A DNA stretch of 64,000 nt from Medicago truncatula (lineage: Eukaryota > Streptophyta > Magnoliopsida > Fabales > Fabaceae), in contig NC_053044.1 in assembly GCF_003473485.1 (NCBI RefSeq), positions 57,824,091 through 57,888,090 of the forward strand. Direction: 5' to 3'. This document shows positions 35,526-45,661 of this stretch, piece after piece (the first letter of the stretch is position 1; each line of letters opens with the position of its first letter). The notes below the pieces were generated by a model. That model was not told the DNA's origin, searched no databases, and saw nothing but the letters and a program-made list of their open reading frames with translations. A program made the position numbers and the translations under genes.

Positions 35526-35657
35526 ATCCTTGAGCTTAACTCACTTGATAAGAGATAATGCATAATTTATGTAGGAGCTGGGGTTTAAACCCCGGACACC
35601 CCATTTATTCACCTTTAAGGTGAATTTCTCTAGCCGCTAGGCTACTTGACAAAAAAA
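35526..35657 (+). mobile_element. tRNA-derived SINE, 19-bp TSD
   Basis: Box-A-like GAGCTTAACTCACTTGATAA, box-B-like GGGGTTTAAACCCCGGACAC, tail phrase 'ctagccgctaggctacttgac' and an A run. Flanked by AAGGATAAATACACCAATT at 35507-35525 and 35658-35676. Confidence 0.85.
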
Positions 35658-35679
35658 AAGGATAAATACACCAATTCAT

Positions 35680-36213
35680 GATAACAAATTTAAAAAAACT
35701 CTTATCTCTTATTCATTTATACATTATTTTTAATCTTATGTGGATTTGTCAACGGCATCTGTTGTTCAAGGACGGATGAATTCTCTTCTTAGAGGTTTAG
35801 GACGAAAAAATTATGGTAAATGCTAACAAGTGCTCTTAGAGCACTTAATAAGAAGATTAAAATAAAAAATTTATCTTAAAATTTATGTATTCAACACATT
35901 GAAATATCAAAAAGCAACTCTTTCTACAACAAAGTTATCAGTTGTTTTCATTTATTGAATCCTTAACACGTGTGCCCTAAAGACATTGTGAGCAAGACCC
36001 TTAAATTATTTTTTATTTTTTTTGACAAAAAGACCCTTAAATTTATTGTTAAACTCTTTTTTGTGTATAATGAAGACAGTGAAATTAAATCTACAACATC
36101 ATCAGTCGTCACTTGAATCGGTCTGTTTGTGTTGATTTGAGACTTTAAAACGTGTTTTTCTTGATGTTCAATTCTCTTGTGTGTCAATTTTGATCAGCTA
36201 ATTTAACTTCAGA

Positions 36214-36254
<41 letters not shown>

Positions 36255-36360
36255 CACACACTACCACTTAATAAAGGATTAGTGTTAATATTTTTTCTTT
36301 AACAAAAGAATAGTGTTAAACTTAAAACGTGAGAAATCGGTGGTGAAATTAGTTTGACAT
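35680..36360. other. Upstream region of ST1
   Basis: AT-rich, with a (TA)n tract at 36219-36250. No gene. Confidence 0.4.
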
Positions 36361-36368
36361 AACCGACG

Positions 36369-36441
36369 CACGTGCTATGAATAACCGACACACGTGGTCA
36401 CGTACTATCTCTCATCAGTGTTGAGAATATTGCTATAAATA
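36369..36441 (+). promoter_or_regulatory. ST1 promoter: G-boxes and TATA box
   Basis: CACGTG at 36369-36374 and 36391-36396 (the second within CACGTGGTCACGT, an ABRE/G-box type site) and TATAAATA at 36434-36441, about 92 bp before the ATG. The arrangement and flanking phrase 'gctataaataggtgatt' recur upstream of ST2. Confidence 0.75.
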
Positions 36442-36532
36442 GGTGATTCACTAGTTATAGGGATCATCCATTGCCATCCAAACATAAAGTCAGACACATA
36501 CAGTACAGAGGCTTTTGCTGATTCTTAAGAAG

Positions 36533-37095
36533 ATGAGATCTGCTCTTGCTTTATTGCCTCTCATGCTTATCTTGGTATGTTTTACTTTTCATGGTTTCGG
36601 TTACTTCCTCGATTCTGAATTAACTTGAATCATTTATTCATTTCATAAATATTAAGAAAAATTGTATAAATAAAGAAGATAGAAAAATGATTTTAAGTGA
36701 TTTTGTTAAGTATGGGTGCATTCTCCATTATCATAAATGTAAAGTGGAATATATTGAATTGAGAATGAGGAAAACAATATTAATTAAGGTTATAAAGAGA
36801 AAAAAAGTAATTAATATTGTATTGAAAAGTAAAATTACTCAGTTATTTTGGGACAATTTTTTTGCAAACGATTCAGTTATTATGGGATAGAGGGAGTAGT
36901 ATATAATGCATTGTAATGCTTAAAAAAAATGCTTTATTGACGAAAGAAAAAGAAAAAAATTATCCTGTGCAATCAGAAAAGAACGGCTTACGTGAGATTT
37001 TATGCGGATAAATATTAGCCTTTGGATTAACATAAATGGACGGAAAGGATTTGGTGTCAACCAATCCGTTGACACCAGGTGTCAACGGATCCTAA

Positions 37096-37155
<60 letters not shown>

Positions 37156-38516
37156 ATAAACTTTTTGGAGAAAAACTTCATACAATAATTAAATATATAT
37201 AAACACTATTTTGACCATTGCTTTCTTCCTTTGGCTTATTTTATTTTATTTTTTTTACAATAAAGTTTGTAGAAATCGTAGAATCAAGAAATAATCTGGG
37301 AGAATATTGGAAATTATTCATGAAAGATCAAAACATGCCAGAAGAAATTCAAGGACTCCTTAGCGCCAACACTAAAAGTAATCTCAAGACCTTAGAAAAG
37401 AAAGTGTTTGGAGAGGATATTGAACCAAGGCGTAATATTTCGGCATATAAAAATGATGGCAGTAAGCAAGATGTCAAAGACTTTGAACCAAGGTCCAACA
37501 TTTCAGCTTATGGAGACAATGACATTGATGTAAAAGAAAAGAATGGAGCCATTAAAGATTTTGAACCTAGACCTAATATTTCAGCTTATGGAGAAAATGT
37601 CATTGATGCTGATGAAAAGAAGAAACCAGTCAAAGATTTTGAACCAAGACCCAATATTTCAGCTTATGGAGACAATGACATTGATGTTAAGGAAAATAAG
37701 GGAGCCACCAACGATTTTGAGCCAAGACCCAACATTTCAGCTTATGGAGACAATGTCATTGATGATAATAAAATGAAGAAACCAGTTGAATATTTCCAAC
37801 CAAGACCAAACATTTCAGCTTATGGAGAAAATGACATTGATGTTAAAAAAAGTAAAGATTTTGAACCAAGACCCAACATTTCAGCTTTTGGAGACAATGA
37901 CATTGATGTTAATGAAAAGAAGGGAGATACTAAAGATTTCGAACCAAGACCAAATATTTCAGCTTATGGAGACAATGCCATTGATGATGATGAAATGAAG
38001 AAACCAATTAAAGATTTTAAACCAAAACCAAACATTTCGGCTTATGGAGACAATGTCATTGATGCTGATGAAATGAAGAAACCAGTCGAAGGTTTTGAAC
38101 CAAGACCAAACATTTCAACTTATGGAGACAATGTCATTGATGTTGATGAAATGAAGAAACAACAAGTCAAAGATTTTGAACCAAGAACCAACATTTCAGC
38201 TTATGGAGACAATGACATTGATGTTAAAGAAAAGAAGGGAGTCACCAACGATTTTGAGCCAAGACCCAACATTTCAGCTTATGGAGACAATGTCATTGAT
38301 GCTAATAAAATGAAGAAACCAGTTGACGATTTCCAACCAAGACCAACTATTTCAGCTTATGGAGACAATGCCATTGATAATAGTAAAACGAATGAAGTCA
38401 TCAAAGATTTTGAATCAAGACCCAACATTTCAGCTTACGGTAACAATGAAGTTGACACTAAGAAAAAAGAAAAAGCTGCCAAAGATTTTGAACAAAGACC
38501 CATTATTTCAGCTTAG
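36533..38516 (+). CDS. ST1: secreted DUF2775 (organ-specific/ST) tandem-repeat protein with premature stop
   Basis: Exons 36533-36574 and 37266-38516; 691-bp GT-AG intron with an (AT)n tract; 430 residues. Exon 1 encodes MRSALALLPLMLIL, the signal peptide core. Exon 2 starts FVEIVESRNNLGEYWKLFMK and DQNMPEEIQGLL, the DUF2775 N-terminal signature. From 37413 there are about 15 units of 26 residues with consensus KDFEPRPNISAYGDN followed by an acidic/basic spacer (IDVKEKKG or IDADEMKKP). Thirteen units keep an N-I-S glycosylation sequon. The stop TAG at 38514-38516 lies inside unit 15, and the same frame continues open to 38603 with a last unit ending KYDA, exactly as in ST2; the stop is therefore a nonsense mutation. 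ST proteins are secreted, developmentally regulated proteins of unknown biochemistry. Two spacer types alternate, pointing to growth by duplication of two-unit blocks. Confidence 0.88.
37099..37152. repeat. (AT)n microsatellite in ST1 intron
   Basis: About 27 AT units, shortly before the acceptor of exon 2. Confidence 0.95.
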
Positions 38517-38603
38517 GAAGACAACATCATTGATGCTGAGAAAGATGACGAGTTCACAAAGGATTTTGAACGCATGCCAAGAGTCACTAAATATGATGCA
38601 TAA
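37413..38603 (+). repeat. 78-bp coding tandem repeat of ST1
   Basis: About 15 copies before the stop and one after it. Unit 6 is four residues short and unit 10 one residue long; units 4-5 and 11-12 are especially alike, suggesting block duplication. Confidence 0.92.
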
Positions 38604-38742
38604 CTTTAATAATTAAAATAAAATGCTATTTCAATTTCTGATGTAATACACTTAATAAGTCATTGCTACTTTATGTTCAATGATATTTAGTATATGTATT
38701 ATGCATTAAGCTTTTTGAATGAAGGAACTTCTCCTTGTTTAC

Positions 38743-39829
38743 TGATGACAGTCAGTCATTCACTATTTTTAGAGTCTTTTTATGATATTTTTGAGTTCAC
38801 AAGCAATCTTAAGCAACAAGAAAAGAAAGAAAAGTAAGAAAAAACTGAAGAAACTGAAAAGTGGGCATCGTGTCACGATTACTAAAAAGCGTGTCACGAT
38901 TTGGAACATAGGATGAGTTCATTCAAGATTGGTTAAAACGTGTCACGATGGCTATTTCGTGACACGATTTTAAGAACATGTGGCAAGAGAAAATATGATC
39001 AAAAAGAGCAAAACAGGAGGTGTCAAGAAGTAATGGAATTAAGAATTCCTATTAATTAATGGGCTATGTTGATCCAAGAGGAGAAAAACGTGATTAATTG
39101 GAAAGGCAGCTGGGTTAGATGAACCTATATAAAGAAGCAACAAGAGAGCTGCAAATTATCTTTCAAAAAAAAAAGAGAGAGCTGCAAATTATTCAAGATG
39201 GTGACATCACGGTTACGGCAAGAATCACGTTTGGCACTTGTTGGAGAAGAAAAACGGGAACAAGCATATCACTAAGGAAGCAACAACGGCAATTGAAAGA
39301 AAATTGAGGAGCACTGTCGACAACGACTAAACTTTATTGGTTTAATTTCTTCTTTATGTTGTTTGCTTATTTGATTATGTCTAGCTAAACATGGTTAGTC
39401 TAGGAATGTATAATCCTTTACTAGTGATATTAGGTTAACGTGCTTAAAACCTTCAAAGAATATTAGCTCACCTAAGGAATTAGGGACTGTAATATGAGAA
39501 GAGGGTCCTAACTCAAGGGATGAATTATGACTATTTTGTTAACTATCGTGGAACTAGAAAATCATTCATAAGAATAGGTGCAGTATACCCATTTGGGGAA
39601 CATTGATGACTCGAAAGACCTAGTCTCATCTCTCCATATATAGTTTCCAAAACTATCTTTATTTTCTGTTTATTTAATTTTATGCAATCAAATCAAATCT
39701 ACAAACAAAATAATTTTTACATCCTAAATATTTACTTTATTGCTAAATTGAGATTAATACATTCTTCGTAGATACGAACTTATTTTATTACTTCGATGCA
39801 TGTTTAATACACTTGCTAAAAGTCTATCA
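38743..39829. mobile_element. Solo LTR, 5-bp TSD
   Basis: Begins TGATGACAGTCAGTC and ends AAAGTCTATCA (TG...CA), flanked by TTTAC at 38738-38742 and 39830-39834. It contains four TCGTGnCACGA-like palindromes (38867-38975), a TATATAAAG at 39126-39134 and no coding region, so it is most likely a solo LTR of a Ty3/gypsy-like element (class inferred). The flanks continue the 3' region shared with ST2. Confidence 0.85.
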
Positions 39830-39834
39830 TTTAC

Positions 39835-41050
39835 CAAGAATAGGATATAGTCTTGGTGATTACAAGAATGTTTCTTCGACATTAATAACTTCCTTGGCAG
39901 ATGTTAAAATATGGCGATATTTCCTTTAGATCAATCGATCCTTCTTTTTGAAATTAACCTGCACCGGCCCTTGTATGTGTTTCATGCTTCATGTGCTTGA
40001 GCATATCACTCTAGTGTTTCCAGTTCCCACCATTAATGTCTATCTTGTTTCCTATTATATAACAACTACAAAAGAAAAATTATCTACATCTAAAGGACTT
40101 TGCATGTCAAGAAGATACTCAATCATACACAAAATTGTTAACGAAGTTTGAACAATTTAAAAGAAAATGTAACAAAAACGAAAATGAATTGAGGAAAACA
40201 TCTAGCTCGTAGGCCCACAGTTTTAATTGCATATGTATGTTACCCACGACGTAAACTTCTATGGCTGAAGGAGTATTTTTTTTACCAGAACTATGGCTAA
40301 AGGTTAACGTGGGTATGTGGCAATTTTCTAGCAGAGCTTGTATTATTGCATTATCGTAGAACTACTAATTTTTACTCCAAACACTCGGACATTTTATTGA
40401 CGAGAATTAAAATTAGAGGTGGGAAGTTCCCGCGAGAATGCATAGTTTAGCTGGCAGGGACAATACATTATTATTATATATAGAGATTGAGGTTTGAATC
40501 CCGAACACTCCACTTATTCATCTTAAAAATGAATTCTAACCAACTACATCAAAACAACTCAAATGACAAAGAATGCAAGCCGTTTGCTAATAAGTCTTAA
40601 AATTTATCTTTTTTTTTAAGTAAGTCTTAAAATTTGAGCTACAACCATTGAAAATAATTTATAGCTAACATTACTATATAGCGATGAGGCTAAATCGTTT
40701 CACTTTGAAACGAGCTTCAGCCTTAAGATGAGAGCGGTTAGGGTTATGTTTATGTCATTGATCTTTTCCAGATTTGAGAAACACCCCCGAGCCAAATTTC
40801 AAGTAGGAAAATCCAAAGTGTTAAAGTTGCTTTTGAATAAAATAGATGAAATCATTTGGGCATGGAGACTTATAAATTACCCATAGTTCAACAAAAGCAA
40901 CCTGAACCTCAATGAGGTTACCTCATTATCCGTCACCGATCATCAACATAGTTCTATCATGCTGAATATGCTAAGATAATTATTATTGGTCCCTTAGTAA
41001 ATGGAAACAAACTTTTTTTAATCACCCTCTTCATAAATCTAAGAATCCTT
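39835..41050. other. 3' flank of ST1 and intergenic DNA
   Basis: 39835-39930 is homologous to the ST2 3' flank (47970-48060), for example 'cttcttcgacat'. 40430-40550 holds a SINE-like remnant (GAGGTTTGAATCCCGAACAC). 40690-41000 is less AT-rich but not recognised. Confidence 0.45.
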
Positions 41051-41569
41051 GGCTCTGTTCGGTAAAAATAAGCTATAAGCTAGCTGATAGCTGATAAGTT
41101 AGCTGATAGCTGATGAGTGATAACTGATAGCTGATAGCTGAAAAGCTTGCTTAATAAAAATAATGTGTTTGGTAAAATTAGTTGTTGAAGTGGCTGATAA
41201 ATATAAAATGACATTTTTTTTTTTAATATACATATAAACACACATTTTTTTGTAATGTATTTATTTTTTAATATTTTTAATTATAGTTAAATATGTTTTT
41301 GGTCCCTATAAATATTCAAATTTTTGGTCTTAGTCTCCATAAAAAAATTCTTCGACCTTTAGTCCTAAAAAAAAAATCACTGACAATTTTGATCTCTGCT
41401 TTATGTATCCCAAAATTAAGAGAAAGGTGGAAACAAAAAGTGAGTTAGAATATATAAAATTTTACAACGTACAAAAGACTAGTTATTTTTTCCTTTAAAA
41501 AAAATAGGCTAGTTATTTTTTTTGTGGTGTACGGCAGGTTAGTTATAGCAAAATATAAAGCATTTCCTT

Positions 41570-41629
<60 letters not shown>

Positions 41630-41933
41630 GCTCCTTAAAAAAAAAACTATGTTGCATTTTTTTTAAGGGAAAAAATGGGGCGGTTATAAAGATGAACATG
41701 AGTAGTTGTTTAATTAAAAAAATAATTAATTTAAATTAATAGGGTTAAAGTTGGAAGAAAATATAAAAAGCTACCAGCTATAAGCTAAAAAGCTACTTGA
41801 AATAGCTTTTCAAAAAACGCTATAAGCTCATGAAAAAAGCTTGTTACCAAACACGTCACGTTTTCATCTAACGAGCTTATAAGATAATCCAACAAACTAT
41901 AAGTTAACTTTTTTGTGTTACCAAACATAACCC
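41051..41933. mobile_element. Non-autonomous DNA element with 'tgtttggtaa' ends
   Basis: Left end GGCTCTGTTCGGTAAAAATA and right-end complement GGGTTATGTTTGGTAACACA, with 'agctataagc' phrases near both ends. It holds a one-sided MITE end at 41284 and an (AT)n tract at 41573-41625. No clear TSD. Degenerate relatives lie at 59320-60110. Confidence 0.55.
41573..41625. repeat. (AT)n microsatellite
   Basis: About 26 AT units. Confidence 0.95.
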
Positions 41934-42535
41934 TTCTGTTTTTGGAGAGTAACAATCCTATTGTAACGTTTTTACTTGAGCGTTAAGAGATGGAAGAACA
42001 GGGTATTCAGATCACCTTGGTTCCCCCTAACTTATAGCGACACTGTCGGTATCAGTAGTTGTCATCAAATTTGATAAGCCAAGCCACCTTTAATCCGCTC
42101 AAGTTATTAATCATTCAAAGGCATTTTCGGAATTAATCTTAAGCAGTTCAAGTTAGAAATGATTTGTTTATTTATGCGTTGGAGTCTAACATGTCAAATA
42201 TTAAAATCACAACATATAAATAAAAGCATAAATTTTATTCTTATCAATGTTTAATTTAAATATGTCTTCAATGGCGTACCCTTCTCCCACAAAGACGCAT
42301 TTTTAGTAATGATGTTGAAATCAACTTCTATAGATTGAGTAAACTCTGCATTATTTAAAAGAAAATTTGAAACAAGATTTTTTCAAATTTATGGAGTGTG
42401 CATCACATCCTCCTTCAGTATTAGAGTCTTTCTGGAGATGAACTTCATCATATTAGTTTAAGTAACACATGGATCAAATAATCTTGAAACTTAAGTTGGA
42501 GTGCGCAAGCGGATAAGGCTGGTTTTTTGTTTTGT
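41934..42535. other. Intergenic, nothing recognised
   Basis: Moderately AT-rich, no domain or repeat seen. Confidence 0.4.
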
Positions 42536-42852
42536 TGCTTAATAGCAGTTTTAGTCCCCTAACTTTTCTAAAGTTACGATTTTGATCCCTTAAGAAAAAG
42601 AACTACAAAACTGTCCCCTAAGTTTTGCATATGTGGCAGTTTTGACCCCCAAGGTCAATTTTGACTCGGTCTACGCTCACGTGGCACCTTAAGTGAGGCG
42701 CCGCGTGTTATTTTTCTTTACCAAAAAGTGCTATTGGGGGGCCAAAACTGCCAGAGTTGCAAAACTTAGGGGCCGGTTTTGTAGTTTTTTTTTCTTAGGG
42801 GGCCAATATCGCAAATTCGTGAAAGTTAGGGAGCGAAACTGCTATTAAGCCT
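42536..42852. mobile_element. Mutator-type MITE
   Basis: Left end GCTTAATAGCAGTTTTAGTC and right-end complement GGCTTAATAGCAGTTTCGCT; interior phrases 'ggccaaaactgcca' and 'acgtggcacc' are shared with 54418-55758. The TSD is imperfect. Confidence 0.7.
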
Positions 42853-43182
42853 TTCTTTTAATTGTTAGTTGGATAAGATTTAAACGAAACTTGTTCGTTA
42901 AGAAAAGCACTACCGGATAATGATAAAATTTATTAATTTAACATTTTCGAATGATAAAAAAAACTTTGGCCTAAGCCCAACCCTATGGCGTCACCGCATA
43001 TGTGATATATATTTTCTTGAGCACTCTCGGTTCACAAAAATGAGTATCCAAGGCACACTCGTGAGAGTGATTCTCCTTTTTTACTCAAAAAAAAAAAAGA
43101 AAGAAAGAGTGATTCTCCTTTTAAACAAACATTATTAATGTGTTTCTTCTTAAAAATTAAAAGTAATGCACACATTTCAATA

Positions 43183-43518
43183 CTTCCTCCGTCCTAAATT
43201 ATAAGCAAAAAAAAAAAAAATCACATTTATTAAGAAAACTAAAACATAAGAATTTGAAGTATAATTTTTTGTGTTTTCTTTAAAAAAAAATTATAGGAAG
43301 ATGTAAAAACAATTTTCGTTGGCTATTGGTTATGGAAAAAGTGAAAGAGAGAGAAAATTGAATGTAATTTGCGTTTAATTTTATGAGAATAAACAAAAGT
43401 TTTTCTTGGGAAAAAGATTTAAAAAAAAAGATTAAATAAGATAAAAATTTATCTTTTTTGCTTATATTTTAGGACAAAGAAAATGAGTTTTTTTGCTTAT
43501 ATTATGAGACGGGGGGAA
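43183..43518. mobile_element. Stowaway MITE
   Basis: Ends CTTCCTCCGTCCTAAATTAT and complement TTCCCCCCGTCTCATAATAT, flanked by TA dinucleotides (43181-43182 and 43519-43520), the Tc1/mariner target. No coding content. Confidence 0.8.
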
Positions 43519-43520
43519 TA

Positions 43521-44216
43521 TATGACACTTTTACCGTTTTCAATTCACACCATGCTAATCCTATCAAATGTGAGACTTGTGTTTATTTCAATCTTCATTC
43601 GTGATTAAATAGAAACTAACCAATTAGAATATTGACATTAGTAAGTACTCTATGAATACAATATTTAAAAGGATACTGTTAACTTGTGCCCATAGAGTAT
43701 ATGTTAATAAACTTAAAAGAAGAAACTTTCTCTAAAATTTTATACATTCAATTAATTAAAAATTAAAAGTAATGCACACATTACAATAAACTATTTTTAT
43801 ATTTAATTTTCCTATTTAAAAAAGATGCAAGATGCACGTGATAAGCACCAGACAAGTATCAATTTCAAATCTCAATAATAATCAAAGTGGAGGTGGTTTT
43901 CCTTAAAAAAAAAAAAAAAGTAAGAGGAGGTGGTTGAAGCAAAATTAACCCGGATTTGCCCAGCTGTCATTCCTAGGACGCACCTACAATCTTAAAACCA
44001 AAATGCTGGTCTAATATTAAGCAGTTATATTTAAATGTTTTAATTTTTTTACACTCATTCAACACTTAATTTTCAGAATTTTTTTATTTTTATCTAAAAA
44101 ATTGTTTTTTGTTTATAAGAGGGAAGAGAAATATATATTTTAAGATAAAAGAAGAGGTAAAAGAAAAGTGTAATTTCCTCAAATTCTTAATATTAATTTA
44201 ATATTAATAATAGACA
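43521..44216. other. Upstream region of ST2
   Basis: AT-rich, nothing recognised except the promoter elements below. Confidence 0.4.
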
Positions 44217-44299
44217 CACGTGGTCACGTGCTATCTACCATGATTGCTGATTTTTTATTTTTTTTTAGAGGATGATTGCTGATCTTCTAGCTATAAATA
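44217..44299 (+). promoter_or_regulatory. ST2 promoter: G-boxes and TATA box
   Basis: CACGTG at 44217-44222 and 44225-44230 (within ACACACGTGGTCACGTGCTA) and TATAAATA at 44292-44299, 71 bp before the ATG. Compared with ST1 there is a small insertion between G-box and TATA, bounded by repeated 'atgattgctgat'. Confidence 0.75.
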
Positions 44300-44369
44300 G
44301 GTGATTTATTAGTTATAGGAATCATCCACTTCCATCGAAATATAAAATCAGTGGCTTTTAATATCAAAG

Positions 44370-45590
44370 ATGAGACCTGCTCTTGCTTTATTTCCCCTCT
44401 TGCTTTTCTTGGTATGTTTTACTTTTCGTGGTTTCAATTAGTAGAGTGCACTCTAAATTCTAATGCTTCAAAATAAAAAAAACCTCTGATATTTTACATT
44501 TAATTGAACAATTATTTTCTTGTTGGAAAGTTTTTGTCTTTTCTTCCGGATACTGAAAGTTAATCGATTAGTACTTCTTAGAGTAATTTTATGGAAAATA
44601 TAAGTTATTTCGTGTTTATTTATATCCATAAAATCATTTTTAAATCTTCTTTATCATTTATGATTTCGTTATAATCACTGACGTCAAAATTATTGTCTGC
44701 CTTTCTGCTATCGTATTGCACTCAATTGTTTGTTTATTTCATCTTATTTTGTTATTAAATTTCAATAATATATCCCAATCAGATAAAGATTTTAGGTTTA
44801 TTGATGTGTTTAGCCCTTGCAATTAGGCGGCATTTAAAAATTCGTCCCTGTAATTGTTAATCCTGGCATTTTAACCCTGCAATTGTTAATCATTTAAAAT
44901 TTCGTCCCTCTCCCCACTTAATCACTGCCACGCCACATGAAATTCCAAATTTACCCCTGGGTTTCCAATTCTTTCTTCAATATTTTGTCCTCTTCTTAAG
45001 GGCAAAATTGAAATTTCATGTGTGACAGTGATTGCCACGTCATCAAATTAGTGACGTGGCAGTGATTAATTTGGTCCAAGGACCAAATTTTAAACGATTA
45101 ACAATTGCAGGGTTAAAATGCCAGGATTACCAATTACAGGGACGAATTTTTAAATGCCGCCTAATTGCAAGGGCTAAACACATCAATAAACCAAGATTTT
45201 ATTCATATTGCAGTGGAATTGCTTATATTAAAATGAGATGAGATTTAGTTGATTTTTTAATTAAAAATTTAAATAGTATTATTCAATACAAAAGATAAAC
45301 TTGTAATTAAAATAGTTTAACCGAATGGTATAATTAGAAGATAAAAACTCAGTCCAAAATCTTGTACCCCCTTCACATAGAGGTATAGATAGGTATATAT
45401 ACCACAATTAAATAAAGATTCAACGTGTCATGTTTCTATTATAGTGAAATTGTTCATATTATACCGAGATTTAACCAACTTTTCTAATTAAAGGTTTAAA
45501 TAATATTTAAAAAAAAGTAAAATTGTAATAAGAATAGTTAATGAAGGGCACAACTGAATGATAAAAAGTCATCCTAAAATCATATTTCTT

Positions 45591-45661
<71 letters not shown>

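Noticed and set aside
37413..38603. Regular direct repeats that could be mistaken for a CRISPR or satellite array
   Set aside because: The 78-bp units are in-frame coding repeats of a secreted protein with signal peptide and intron; spacers are not unique.
42536..42852. Perfect 9-bp TSD for this MITE
   Set aside because: The flanks are T-rich and match at only about six of nine positions, so I do not claim a TSD.
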